From positions 143,122 to 207,121 of the forward strand of contig NZ_FONH01000004.1 of assembly GCF_900112865.1 (NCBI RefSeq): a DNA stretch of 64,000 nucleotides. The letters run 5' to 3'. Source of the stretch: Dyella marensis. GTDB taxonomy: Bacteria > Pseudomonadota > Gammaproteobacteria > Xanthomonadales > Rhodanobacteraceae. Made by a program: the position numbers and the translations under genes. The notes under the pieces are model-generated. The model was given only the letters and a program-made list of their open reading frames with translations, was not told the origin of the DNA and made no database searches. Below are positions 17,035 to 26,064 of this stretch, one piece after another; position 1 is the first letter of the stretch, and each line of letters begins with the position of its first letter.

Positions 17035-18585
17035 TTACTTCTTCAGCAGGCCGCCTAGCAATCCGCCGTTGTTGCTGGACGAAGTGCTGCCGGTGGTACT
17101 GCCGACGCCGGTGGCGCCGCCCACGGTGCTGGTGAGCGAACCGAGCAGGCCGCCGACTGCGTTGCTGCCGCCCGCGGCGGTGCCGGTGCCGATCGGCGTG
17201 GTGGTGGCGTTGGCCACCGTGTTGACCACGCTGTTGAGCACCTGGGTGACCGGCTGCAGCGGACCGCTGGCGGTATTGGCCACTTGTCCACCGAGGTTGG
17301 TCACGCCGGTGCCCACCTGGTTCGTCACTGCCGCGAGCGGGCTGGTCACCGGGTTGAGCCCGGACAACTGGCCGCTGCCGAGGCTCGCCACCGTATTGCT
17401 CACGCCATTGGTGGTCGCGCCTACGCCGGAGATGACGCCGCCGGTGCTGGCCAGCGTCACGCCGACCGGGTTGGCGATGCTGCCGGACTGGCCCAGGCCG
17501 CTGGTGAGGCCGCCGCCCAGTGCGCTGACCGTGCTGCCGAGGCCGCTGACTGTGCTGCCCAGGGCCGACGTGGTGGGATTGTTGAGACCGCCGGGGAGCG
17601 AGCCGCTCAGCGATGCACCGATCCCATTGAGCCCATTGCCCAGGCCTGTGGCCGAGCCGCCGGCCGCCGTCGACACCGCCGCGACCAGGTTGGTCGGGTT
17701 GCCGCTGGCGCTGCCGTTCTGGCCGGTGAGGGCCAGCGGCGTCACGGTATTGCTGAGCGTCTGCGTCAACTGCTTCGGCAGGCCGCCGGCGAGCTGGCCG
17801 TTGAGGCCGGTGTCGAGCGTGCTGACGCCGGTGCCGACATTCGACACCACGTTGCCGACCAGCGAGGTGATCGGCGTGATCGGCGAACCCTGGAACGCGC
17901 CGGCCGCTTTCACGGTGCCGCCGAGACTGGTGACCGCCTGGCCGAGATCGCCGACCGCGCCGCTGGCGCCGAGCGCCGTGGTGCCGACCGGATCGCTGGT
18001 ATTGCCGATCTGGCCAAGGCCGCTCTTCAGGCCGGTGCCGACGTCGGCCACGGCTTCGCCGACATTGGTGACGACGCCCGACAGGCCCTGCGTCACCGGC
18101 GTATTGCCGAGGATCGTGGTGTTGGGAATCTGCTGGCCGATACCGGTGACGGTATTGCCCACCGCGGTGACGATATTGCCGCCGCCGGTCGCCACGGTGC
18201 CGACCACGCCGGTGGGCGTGGTGCTGCCGGTACCGCCACCACCCGTGCCGCCGCCATCACCACCACCGCCGCCGGTGCCCCCACCGCCACCTCCGGTACC
18301 GCCGCCACCGCCGCCGGTGCCACCACCGCCACCTCCGGTGCCGCCGCCACCTGTGCCGGTACCGCCACCACCACCACCTGTGCCACCGCCACCCGAACCA
18401 TCGCCGCCGCCGGAACCGCCGCCATCGCTACCGCCACCGGCGCCGCCGGGATTCACGATGCTGCCGCCACCGCCGGATTTATAGGAACTGTGACCCGAGC
18501 AGGCCGTCAGCGAGATGCCCGCGGCGAGCATGCAAGTGACGAGAAAGGTCTGTTTCAACACGGTGCTCACATGTCGTTTACTCAT
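17035..18585 (-). CDS. Glycine-tract, collagen-like low-complexity lipoprotein
   Basis: A 516-residue exported protein that databases usually label collagen-like. It has a lipoprotein signal ending LTAC (Cys29). An extreme glycine tract follows (about 40-125; repeats of GGGGGGT and GGGGDGGG). After that come about 370 residues of degenerate short repeats rich in Gly, Thr, Val, Leu and Asn (patterns like VGNTVTGIG, LGSTVSGLG). It ends with GGLLGGLLKK. No enzymatic domain is visible; a surface or matrix role is inferred. Two in-frame ATGs exist at 18591 and 18585. The second has better spacing from GGAGG. The TpsB-like secretion gene lies downstream in the same direction, making it a candidate unorthodox substrate, although a lipid anchor is unusual for TPS cargo. 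Confidence 0.75.
   Translation of the reverse strand: MSKRHVSTVLKQTFLVTCMLAAGISLTACSGHSSYKSGGGGSIVNPGGAGGGSDGGGSGGGDGSGGGGTGGGGGGTGTGGGGTGGGGGGTGGGGGGTGGGGGGTGGGGGDGGGTGGGGTGSTTPTGVVGTVATGGGNIVTAVGNTVTGIGQQIPNTTILGNTPVTQGLSGVVTNVGEAVADVGTGLKSGLGQIGNTSDPVGTTALGASGAVGDLGQAVTSLGGTVKAAGAFQGSPITPITSLVGNVVSNVGTGVSTLDTGLNGQLAGGLPKQLTQTLSNTVTPLALTGQNGSASGNPTNLVAAVSTAAGGSATGLGNGLNGIGASLSGSLPGGLNNPTTSALGSTVSGLGSTVSALGGGLTSGLGQSGSIANPVGVTLASTGGVISGVGATTNGVSNTVASLGSGQLSGLNPVTSPLAAVTNQVGTGVTNLGGQVANTASGPLQPVTQVLNSVVNTVANATTTPIGTGTAAGGSNAVGGLLGSLTSTVGGATGVGSTTGSTSSSNNGGLLGGLLKK
18223..18475 (-). repeat. In-frame glycine-codon repeat tract
   Basis: Low-complexity GGN-codon repeats on the minus strand encode the GGGGGGT array of the lipoprotein. 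Units of 18-24 bases recur (for example accgccgccaccgccgcc on the plus strand). Such tracts can change length by slippage while staying in frame. Confidence 0.8.
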
Positions 18586-19080
18586 CGCCATTTCCTCCGA
18601 GAAATGCAACCGAGCGTCTGGTAATGGGCTTCCGCTGGGACACGCGCGCCGCCCTGCTCCGTCCTGGAATAGGGCAGTTATCGAAAATCACGGATGTCTT
18701 TACGGATCAGCCACTCCCCTGTCCCAGTGGCATGTGCGCGTCGTTTCCCCATGCCCGTCCGAGCACCTTCAACGCGCGTTGCTGGGCGCGGCCGATACTC
18801 AGTGAATAAATGTGAAAATCACGTGTTAATTAGGGATTATTTTTGATATTTACATGATTTATTTCTCAGTGCGACAAACACATTTGTGAAGATGGTGGGA
18901 TTGGCATTTTCCATGCATTAGCTTTCTAATGCCTATGCTTATTGCATCGTTCTAATAGGCCTTTTGGCTAATTCCACTTAAAGCCAGAAAGCCCGCCGTT
19001 CGGTACGACCAAGGTCTAGTGCAATCCTTCTCGCCGCATGGGTGAGTCTTGCCGTCTATCCAGGCGGGGCGGATGCGGAC
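18586..19080. promoter_or_regulatory. AT-rich divergent promoter region with inverted repeat
   Basis: A 495-base gap with no gene. Bases 18790-18975 are strikingly AT-rich compared with the rest of the window. They contain a perfect inverted repeat GCATTAG-CTTT-CTAATGC (18915-18932), plus TTAATTAGGGATTATTTTTG near 18825. It should hold the promoters for the glycine-rich lipoprotein (leftward) and prpE (rightward). The bound regulator is unknown. Confidence 0.5.
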
Positions 19081-20973
19081 ATGGACTACGAGACGTTCTA
19101 TCGGCACTCGATCGAAGCGCCCGAGGCGTTCTGGGCCGAGCAGGCGCAGCTGATCGATTGGCAGACGCCGCCGCGGCAGGTGCTCGATTATTCGCGCCCG
19201 CCGTTCCGCCGCTGGTTCGTCGGGGGCACCACCAACCTCTGTTACAACGCCATCGATCGCCACCTCGAGGCGCGCGGCGATCAGCTCGCCCTGGTGGCGA
19301 TCTCCACCGAGACCGGCTTGACCCGCGAGCTGAGCTATCGCCAGCTGCATCGCGAAGTGAACGTATTCGCCGCCGTCCTGGCCGCGCTCGATGTGCAGCG
19401 CGGCGACCGCGTGGTGATCTACCTGCCGAACATCGCCGAGGCGGTGTTCGCCATGCTCGCCTGCGCGCGCCTGGGCGCGATCCATTCGGTGGTGTTCGGC
19501 GGCTTCGCGGCGCACAACCTCGCCCTGCGCATCGACGATGCGCAGCCGAAGCTGCTGATCGCCGCCGATGCCGGCATGCGTGGCGGCAAGGTGATTCCGT
19601 ACAAGCCGCTGGTCGATGCGGCGCTGGAGCAGTCCGCCGCGCCGCCGCCGCATGTGCTGATCGTCGATCGCGGCCTCGATCCGCAGATGACTCGCGTGGC
19701 GGGGCGCGATCTGGACTACGCCCAGTTGCGCAAGGCGCACGAGCAGGCGGAGGTACCGGTGGCGTGGCTGGAATCGAACGAGCCGAGCTATCTGCTCTAT
19801 ACCTCGGGCACCACCGGCAAGCCGAAGGGCATCCAGCGCGATGTCGGCGGCTATGCGGTGGCGATGGCGATGTCGGTCCGCTATATCTTCGACATCGCGC
19901 CGGGACAGGTGATGTTCTCCACCTCGGACGTGGGCTGGGCGGTGGGGCATTCGTACAACGTCTACGGCCCGCTCATCGCCGGCGCCACCTCGCTGCTGTA
20001 CGAAGGCCTGCCCACGCGGCCCGACCCGGGCATCTGGTGGTATCTGTGCGAGCGCTACTCGGTGCGCACCATGTTCTCTTCGCCCACCGGCATCCGCGTG
20101 CTGAAGAAGCAGGATCCGGCCTGGCTGCGCAAGTACGACCTGTCGTCGCTGCAGTGGCTGTTCCTCGCCGGCGAGCCGCTGGACGAGCCGACCGCGCACT
20201 GGATCACCGATGGCCTCGGCGTGCCGGTGATCGACAACTATTGGCAGACCGAGACCGGCTGGCCGGCGATCACGCTGATGCCGGGGCTGGAGCTGAAGCG
20301 CGTGAAGTTCGGCTCGCCGGGCCTGCCCGCGCCGGGCTATCGCATGAAGGTGATCGACGAAGCCACCGGCGAGGAAGCCGCGCCGGGCCACAAGGGCGTG
20401 CTGGTGTTCGAGCCGCCGCTGCCGCCGGGCTGCCTGAGCACGGTATGGGGCGACGACGAGCGCTACCTGAGCAGCTACTTCGGCCACTTCAAGGAGCTGC
20501 TGTACAGCTCGCTGGACTGGGCGATCCGCGACGAGCACGGCTACACCACCATCCTCGGCCGGACCGACGACGTGATCAACGTGGCGGGGCATCGCCTGGG
20601 CACGCGCGAGATCGAGGAGTCGGTCGCCACGCACCCGGCGGTGGCGGAGGCGGCGGTGATCGGCGTGCGCGACGAATTGAAAGGCCAGGTGCCGGTGGTG
20701 TTCGCCACGCTCAAGCAGGACGCCGGCACGCAGGCGGGGCAGGTGGCGCAGGCCATGCAGCAACGCGTGGTCGACCAGCTTGGCGGCATCGCCAGGCCTT
20801 CGCGCGTATACGTGGTGAATGCGCTGCCGAAGACGCGCTCGGGCAAGCTGCTGCGGCGTTCGTTGCAGGCCTTGGCGGAACAGCGCGATCCGGGCGATCT
20901 GTCGACGCTGGACGATCCGGGGGCGCTGGAAGAGATCCGTCGCGCGCTGGAGCGCGGGCCCGACCAGACGTAG
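19081..20973 (+). CDS. prpE: Propionyl-CoA synthetase (propionate-CoA ligase)
   Basis: A 630-residue AMP-forming acyl-CoA synthetase that activates propionate for the methylcitrate cycle. ANL motifs: YTSGTTGKPKG (P-loop), NYWQTETGW, GRTDDVINVAGHRLG, and the late catalytic lysine in LPKTRSGKLLRR. PrpE-type rather than acetyl-CoA synthetase is indicated by SYNVYGPLIAGATSLLYEG, LPTRPDPGIWWYLCERY and ELKGQVPVVFATLK. I chose the ATG at 19081 because MDYETFYRHSIEAPEAFWAEQ matches the family N-terminus; a GTG at 19042 would add 13 residues. The stop is the TAG of a REP element at 20970. It is separated from prpB and prpC by ahpFC and a transporter. Confidence 0.88.
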   Translation: MDYETFYRHSIEAPEAFWAEQAQLIDWQTPPRQVLDYSRPPFRRWFVGGTTNLCYNAIDRHLEARGDQLALVAISTETGLTRELSYRQLHREVNVFAAVLAALDVQRGDRVVIYLPNIAEAVFAMLACARLGAIHSVVFGGFAAHNLALRIDDAQPKLLIAADAGMRGGKVIPYKPLVDAALEQSAAPPPHVLIVDRGLDPQMTRVAGRDLDYAQLRKAHEQAEVPVAWLESNEPSYLLYTSGTTGKPKGIQRDVGGYAVAMAMSVRYIFDIAPGQVMFSTSDVGWAVGHSYNVYGPLIAGATSLLYEGLPTRPDPGIWWYLCERYSVRTMFSSPTGIRVLKKQDPAWLRKYDLSSLQWLFLAGEPLDEPTAHWITDGLGVPVIDNYWQTETGWPAITLMPGLELKRVKFGSPGLPAPGYRMKVIDEATGEEAAPGHKGVLVFEPPLPPGCLSTVWGDDERYLSSYFGHFKELLYSSLDWAIRDEHGYTTILGRTDDVINVAGHRLGTREIEESVATHPAVAEAAVIGVRDELKGQVPVVFATLKQDAGTQAGQVAQAMQQRVVDQLGGIARPSRVYVVNALPKTRSGKLLRRSLQALAEQRDPGDLSTLDDPGALEEIRRALERGPDQT

Positions 20974-21052
20974 GTTGGGGTGAGCCGCAGGCGAACCCCA
21001 ACGTCGAGCGCTTCGCATCATTGGGGTTCGCCTGCGGCTCACCCCAACCTAC
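20970..21052. repeat. GTAG-REP element at the end of prpE
   Basis: 83 bp with long inverted arms GTAGGTTGGGGTGAGCCGCA...TGCGGCTCACCCCAACCTAC. Bases 20971-20973 are the prpE stop codon. Confidence 0.92.
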
Positions 21053-21065
21053 GCCGGCGCGGCAA

Positions 21066-21126
21066 AAAATCGCCCGCCCGACGAGCCCCGCCTGTTGGCG
21101 TAACGGGGACTCGCCGGGCGGGCGAA
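21066..21126 (-). terminator. Intrinsic terminator of ahpF
   Basis: On the minus strand, the stem CGCCCGCCCG...CGGGCGGGCG, with inner GTCCCCG/CGGGGCTC pairing, is followed by TTTTTT (21065-21070 read in reverse). It lies about 10 bases after the ahpF stop. Confidence 0.85.
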
Positions 21127-21136
21127 GTTGAAACGA

Positions 21137-22720
21137 TCAGGCCGCGACAGCTTCCGCTTCCACCACCGGCATGCGGATCAGGTGGTCGAAGGCGCTGAGC
21201 GAGGCCTTGGCGCCTTCGCCCATGGCGATCACGATCTGCTTGTACGGCACGGTGGTGACGTCGCCTGCCGCGAACACGCCGGGGATCGAGGTCTCGCCGC
21301 GCGCATCCACTTCGATCTCGCCGCGCGGCGACAGCTTCAGCGTGCCCTTCAGCCATTCGGTGTTGGGCAACAGGCCGATCTGCACGAACACGCCTTCCAG
21401 TTCCACGCGCTGGCTGTCGCCGCTCTGGCGGTCCGTGTAGAGCAGAGCGGTGACCTTCTGGCCGTCGCCCTGCACCTCGGTGGTCTGCGCGTTCACGATG
21501 ATGCGCACGTTGGGCAGGCTGCGCAGCTTGCGCTGCAGGACTTCGTCGGCGCGCAGCTTGCCGTCGAATTCCAGCAGGGTGACGTGGCCGACGATGCCGG
21601 CCAGGTCGATCGCCGCTTCCACGCCGGAGTTGCCGCCGCCGATCACCGCCACGCGCTTGCCCTTGAACAGCGGGCCGTCGCAGTGCGGGCAGTACGTCAC
21701 GCCCTTGTTGCGGTATTCGTTTTCGCCGGGCACGTTCATGTTGCGCCAGCGCGCGCCGGTGGACAGGATCACCGTCTTGGACTTCAGCGTGGCGCCGTTG
21801 GCCAGCTTCACTTCGAACAGGCCGTTCGGATCGGCCGGGGCGACCAGCTTCTCGGCGCGCTGCATGTTCATCACGTCCACGTCGTATTCGTGCACGTGCT
21901 GCTCCAGCGAGGCGGCCAGCTTGGGGCCTTCGGTGTAGGTGACCGAGATGAAATTCTCGATCGCCATGGTGTCCAGCACCTGGCCGCCGAAGCGTTCGGC
22001 CGCCACGCCGGTGCGGATGCCCTTGCGCGCGGCATAGATCGCCGCCGCGGCGCCGGCGGGGCCGCCGCCGACCACCAGCACGTCGAACGGGGCCTTGGCA
22101 TCGATCTTCTTCGCGTCGCGCTGGGCGGCGCCGGTGTCCAGACGGGCGACGATCTGCTCGATGGTCATGCGGCCCTGGTCGAACGCTTCGCCATTGAGGA
22201 ACACGGTGGGCACCGCCATCACCTGGCGCTCGTTCACCTCATCCTGGAACAGCGCGCCGTCGATGGCGACATGCTTGATGTTGGGATTGACCACGCTCAT
22301 CAGGTTCAGCGCCTGCACCGTATCCGGGCAGCTGTGGCAGGACAGCGACATGAAGGTCTCGAAGCGGTACTCGCCCTCGAGGTTGCGCACCTGCTCGAGC
22401 AGCTCCGGCGCGGCCTTGGACGGATGGCCGCCAACCTGCAGCAGGGCCAGCACCAGCGAGGTGAATTCATGGCCGAGCGGGATGCCGGCGAAGCGCACCT
22501 GCACGTCGGTGCCCACGCGGCTGATCGCGAAGGAGGGCTTGCGTGCGTCGTGGCCGGTGCGGCTCAGGCTGACCTTGTCGGACAGCGAGGCGATGTCTTC
22601 CAGCAGTCCCGCCAGCTCCTGCGAGGCGGCGCTGTCGTCGAGGGAGGCCACCAGCTCGATCGGGTGCGTGACCTTTTCGAGGTAGGCCTGCAATTGGGTC
22701 TTCAGATCGGCGTCCAACAT
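21137..22720 (-). CDS. ahpF: Alkyl hydroperoxide reductase subunit F
   Basis: A 527-residue flavoprotein disulfide reductase that passes electrons from NAD(P)H to AhpC. The N-terminal tandem thioredoxin-fold domain has CHSC (about residue 130). The FAD domain has [19 protein letters not shown], the redox-active disulfide is in [14 protein letters not shown], the NAD(P)H motif is [17 protein letters not shown], and the C-terminal FAD motif is [16 protein letters not shown]. Full family length. It lies 162 bases downstream of ahpC in the same direction and ends at a strong terminator, so ahpC-ahpF form the usual peroxide-response operon. Confidence 0.96.
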   Translation of the reverse strand: MLDADLKTQLQAYLEKVTHPIELVASLDDSAASQELAGLLEDIASLSDKVSLSRTGHDARKPSFAISRVGTDVQVRFAGIPLGHEFTSLVLALLQVGGHPSKAAPELLEQVRNLEGEYRFETFMSLSCHSCPDTVQALNLMSVVNPNIKHVAIDGALFQDEVNERQVMAVPTVFLNGEAFDQGRMTIEQIVARLDTGAAQRDAKKIDAKAPFDVLVVGGGPAGAAAAIYAARKGIRTGVAAERFGGQVLDTMAIENFISVTYTEGPKLAASLEQHVHEYDVDVMNMQRAEKLVAPADPNGLFEVKLANGATLKSKTVILSTGARWRNMNVPGENEYRNKGVTYCPHCDGPLFKGKRVAVIGGGNSGVEAAIDLAGIVGHVTLLEFDGKLRADEVLQRKLRSLPNVRIIVNAQTTEVQGDGQKVTALLYTDRQSGDSQRVELEGVFVQIGLLPNTEWLKGTLKLSPRGEIEVDARGETSIPGVFAAGDVTTVPYKQIVIAMGEGAKASLSAFDHLIRMPVVEAEAVAA

Positions 22721-22882
22721 GGTGGTTACTCCGCTGTTGCAAAAAAATTCGGGGTGAGTGCCACGAGCACCCGGCGGAAGGCCGGGCGTCGTGGGCAGCT
22801 TGCTTCGGAAAGCGGACCCGGCTGGACGCCGGGTCCGGGGCGGCCCGATGCAGCGGGCCGCAGGTCACGGGAAAGCGGTGAC

Positions 22883-23446
22883 TTAGATCTTGCCAACCAG
22901 GTCGAGCGAGGGCTTCAGGGTCTTCTCGCCTTCCTTCCACTTGGCCGGGCACACTTCGCCCGGGTGGGAGGCGACGTACTGCGCGGCCTTCACCTTGCGC
23001 AGCAGCTCGGAAGCGTCGCGGCCGATGCCGTTGTCATGGATCTCGCACAGCTTGATCTGGCCTTCCGGATTGATCACGAAGGTGCCGCGCAGCGCCAGGC
23101 CTTCTTCTTCGATCATCACGTCGAAGTTGCGGGTGATGGTGCCGGTCGGATCGCCGATCAGGGTGTACTTCACCTTCTTGATCGCGTCGGAGGTGTCGTG
23201 CCACGCCTTGTGGGCGAAATGGGTGTCGGTCGACACGCCGTAGATCTCCACGCCGAGCTTCTGGAACTCGGCGTAGTGGTCGGCCAGGTCCTCGAGCTCG
23301 GTCGGGCAGACGAAGGTGAAGTCGGCCGGGTAGAACACCACCACGGACCACTTGCCCTTCAGGCTGGCATCCGTCACTTCGACGAACTGGCCGTCCTTGT
23401 AAGCCTGGGCCTTGAACGGTTTGACTTGGGTATTGATCAACGACAT
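22883..23446 (-). CDS. ahpC: Alkyl hydroperoxide reductase subunit C (2-Cys peroxiredoxin)
   Basis: A 187-residue peroxiredoxin that reduces hydrogen peroxide, organic peroxides and peroxynitrite. The peroxidatic Cys is in [17 protein letters not shown] and the resolving Cys in [11 protein letters not shown]. The length equals E. coli AhpC. I chose the ATG at 23446 ([11 protein letters not shown]) over the longer open frame. The upstream region carries a candidate -10 TATTCT (minus strand, 23485-23490) and an OxyR-like box at 23514-23550. Its reductase AhpF is next downstream. Confidence 0.96.
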   Translation of the reverse strand: MSLINTQVKPFKAQAYKDGQFVEVTDASLKGKWSVVVFYPADFTFVCPTELEDLADHYAEFQKLGVEIYGVSTDTHFAHKAWHDTSDAIKKVKYTLIGDPTGTITRNFDVMIEEEGLALRGTFVINPEGQIKLCEIHDNGIGRDASELLRKVKAAQYVASHPGEVCPAKWKEGEKTLKPSLDLVGKI

Positions 23447-23513
23447 CGGTAGTTTCCCGTGTAGTGGTTGGTTGGAAGTCCTAAAGAATAGCGCCGGCGT
23501 ACCCATTTATCTA

Positions 23514-23550
23514 ATTGATAGTTGGGATGGGGGCGATTGGTAATGACTAT
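23514..23550 (-). promoter_or_regulatory. Candidate OxyR-binding site upstream of ahpC
   Basis: Two half-sites, 23514-23528 (ATTGATAGTTGGGAT) and 23536-23550 (ATTGGTAATGACTAT), start 22 bases apart. This is the spacing of the OxyR consensus ATAG-N7-CTAT-N7-ATAG-N7-CTAT. The second half-site matches most fixed positions; the first is weaker. It lies just upstream of a possible -10 TATTCT for ahpC. Confidence 0.5.
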
Positions 23551-23646
23551 CGACGGCCGGGCCTTGCGCAAGATGCGAAGTCTGCGCTGCCTACCGTGAC
23601 AAGAACGCGAGCCCCGGCATCGGGGACTTGGGAACGGCAGCCGGGA

Positions 23647-24963
23647 TCAGGCGTCCGCGTGGTCGCCCCGGACCGCCCCGGCATCCACCACCGTGGCGGT
23701 GACCAGGTCGCTGCCGACGTTCACCGTGGTGCGCAGCATGTCCAGGATGCGGTCCACGCCCAGCACCAGGCCGATGCCCTCCGGCGGCACGCCGAAGGTG
23801 GCGAGCAGGCCCGCGATCAGCGGCAGCGATCCGCCGGGGATGCCGGCCACCGCCACCGCGCTGAGCACCGCCAGCAACATCAGCACGCATTGCTGGCCCA
23901 GCGTGAGGTCCACGCCGAAGGCCTGGGCCACGAACAGCACCACGCAACCTTCGAACAGAGCGGTGCCGCTCATGTTCATGGTCGCGCCCAGCGGCAGCAC
24001 GAAGCCGGCAGTGCTGGGCCTGAGCCGGAGCTCGTCGCGCGCCAGCGCCAGCGAAGCGGGCAGGGTGGCGCTGCTGGAACTGGTCGAGAAGGCGGTGATC
24101 AATACCGGGCGGATCTGGCGGAAATAGGCCAGCGGCGAACGCCTTGCCAGCAGGCGCAGCCATAGCGACAAGCTGCCGAACAGGTGCAGCGCCAGCGCCA
24201 GCGCGCAGCCGGCGGTGAATACCGAGAGGGTGAGCAGCACACCGGTACCGATCTTCACGATCACGCTATAGATCATCGCCGGCACCGCCACCGGCGCCAG
24301 CCGCAGGGCGAAGCCGACGATGCCGGTCATCAGTTCGCTGAGCAGATCGAGTCCGGACTGCAGCTTCAGGCGTTTGTCCTCGTCCAGCAGGGTGGCGGCC
24401 GCGCCGACCAGGATGGCGAACAGGATCAGCGGCAGCACGTCGCCCAGCGCTCCGCGGTCATGGCCGACGAAGGCGCCCAGCAGATTGCGCGGCATGAACA
24501 TGTCCACCGCGGTGGCGAGGCTCATGTCCGGCTGCTGTTGCCGGCGCTCCATCGCCCGGTGCGCGCCGCCGCCGTATTCCTGCAGCAGGCGTTCGCGCGA
24601 GCCTGGTTCCAGTTGATGGCCGGGCTGCAGCAGATTCATCATCAGCAGGCCGATCGCCACCGCGATCAGCATGTTGGCAGCGAACAGCGCAAAGGTGCGC
24701 GCGGCCAACGGCCCCAGGCGGCCGAGCCGGCCCAGTTGCGCCACGCCCGAGGCGAGCGAGGCGAACACCAGCGGAATCACCACGAAGAACAGCAGGCGCA
24801 GGAACACCTGCCCCAGCGGATCGAGCACCGCGGTGGCGAAGGCCTGCATCGTCTTCAGCGTCGCGGGGTGGAACTGACCGATCGCCAGCGTGGCGATGGC
24901 CGCGACGACGCCGATCAGCAGGCCCTGGAGGATGCGCGTGGCAAGTCGGTTCGGGGTGCTCAT
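23647..24963 (-). CDS. Dicarboxylate/amino acid:cation symporter (DAACS family)
   Basis: A 438-residue inner-membrane sodium or proton symporter of the glutamate/dicarboxylate family. Signatures: [22 protein letters not shown], the serine-rich hairpin [36 protein letters not shown], and the [19 protein letters not shown] segment with the substrate-binding Asp and Asn/Arg region. It is divergent from DctA at 13671, with an extra hydrophilic loop (about 115-160, [19 protein letters not shown]). The substrate could be an amino acid or dicarboxylate. It is divergent from prpB across 144 bases, so the two may share a regulatory region. Confidence 0.88.
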   Translation of the reverse strand: MSTPNRLATRILQGLLIGVVAAIATLAIGQFHPATLKTMQAFATAVLDPLGQVFLRLLFFVVIPLVFASLASGVAQLGRLGRLGPLAARTFALFAANMLIAVAIGLLMMNLLQPGHQLEPGSRERLLQEYGGGAHRAMERRQQQPDMSLATAVDMFMPRNLLGAFVGHDRGALGDVLPLILFAILVGAAATLLDEDKRLKLQSGLDLLSELMTGIVGFALRLAPVAVPAMIYSVIVKIGTGVLLTLSVFTAGCALALALHLFGSLSLWLRLLARRSPLAYFRQIRPVLITAFSTSSSSATLPASLALARDELRLRPSTAGFVLPLGATMNMSGTALFEGCVVLFVAQAFGVDLTLGQQCVLMLLAVLSAVAVAGIPGGSLPLIAGLLATFGVPPEGIGLVLGVDRILDMLRTTVNVGSDLVTATVVDAGAVRGDHADA

Positions 24964-25107
24964 CCGCCCGAATGTAGGTGGGTCGCCGTCGCCTCGCGAT
25001 CCGCAGATCGCCGTTTTTCATACCCGATCGTCTCGATGCGTTGCTGCGGCGCAGCACGGGTCGAGCCCCGCCCGCGCGCTAAAATCGCCGCTTTACGCGG
25101 AGGTTCC

Positions 25108-25995
25108 ATGACCCAGATCGCATCCCCCGGCGCACGCTTCCGCGCCGCCCTGGCCCAAGAGCAGCCCCTGCAGGTCATCGGCGCCATCAACGCCAACCAT
25201 GCCCTGCTGGCCCGGCGCGCCGGCTACCGCGCGATCTATCTTTCCGGCGGCGGCGTCGCGGCCGGTTCGCTGGGCCTGCCGGACCTCGGCATCAATACGC
25301 TGGACGACGTGCTCACCGACGTGCGCCGCATCACCGACGTATGCGACCTGCCGCTGATGGTCGACATCGACACCGGCTTCGGCCCGAGCGCGTTCAACAT
25401 CGCCCGCACGGTGAAGAGCCTGATCAAGTTCGGCGCGGCCGCCTGCCATATCGAGGACCAGGTCGGCGCGAAGCGCTGCGGTCACCGGCCGGGCAAGGAG
25501 ATCGTGTCGTCCGGCGAGATGGCCGACCGCGTGAAGGCTGCGGCGGATGCCAAGACCGATGCCGATTTCTTCCTGATCGCGCGCACCGACGCTATCCAGA
25601 CCGAAGGCGTGGACGCGGCGATCGAGCGCGCCATCGCCTGCGTCGAGGCCGGCGCCGACGGCATCTTCGCCGAGGCGGTCTACGACCTGCCGACCTACCG
25701 CCGCTTCGCCGATGCGGTGAAGGCGCCGGTGCTGGCCAATATCACCGAGTTCGGCAAGACCCCGCTGTTCAGCGTGGACGAGCTGCGCAGCGCCGGCGTC
25801 GGCATCGTGCTGTATCCGCTGTCCGCGTTCCGCGCCATGAACAAGGCCGCCGAGAACGTCTACCAGGCGATCCGCCGCGACGGCCACCAGCGCAACGTGA
25901 TCGACACCATGCAGACGCGCGAGGAACTGTACGACCGCATCGGCTACCACGACTTCGAGCGCCGCCTGGACGAGCTCTTCGCCAGGAAGGGCTGA
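25108..25995 (+). CDS. prpB: 2-methylisocitrate lyase
   Basis: A 295-residue enzyme of the isocitrate lyase/PEP mutase superfamily. It splits 2-methylisocitrate into pyruvate and succinate, the last step of the methylcitrate cycle. Evidence: [26 protein letters not shown], metal-binding VDIDTGFGP, the catalytic loop [16 protein letters not shown] with the essential Cys, and [12 protein letters not shown]. The ATG at 25108 has GCGGAGG upstream. A TAAAAT -10-like hexamer at 25080-25085 may be the promoter. prpC follows 69 bases later and the pair ends at a strong terminator. Confidence 0.95.
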   Translation: MTQIASPGARFRAALAQEQPLQVIGAINANHALLARRAGYRAIYLSGGGVAAGSLGLPDLGINTLDDVLTDVRRITDVCDLPLMVDIDTGFGPSAFNIARTVKSLIKFGAAACHIEDQVGAKRCGHRPGKEIVSSGEMADRVKAAADAKTDADFFLIARTDAIQTEGVDAAIERAIACVEAGADGIFAEAVYDLPTYRRFADAVKAPVLANITEFGKTPLFSVDELRSAGVGIVLYPLSAFRAMNKAAENVYQAIRRDGHQRNVIDTMQTREELYDRIGYHDFERRLDELFARKG

Positions 25996-26064
25996 GCGCC
26001 GCTTTCCCCACGGAGGCGCCGGCCGCCTCCGTCCCTGAGATTCATGCGTGCAGGAGAACCATCG

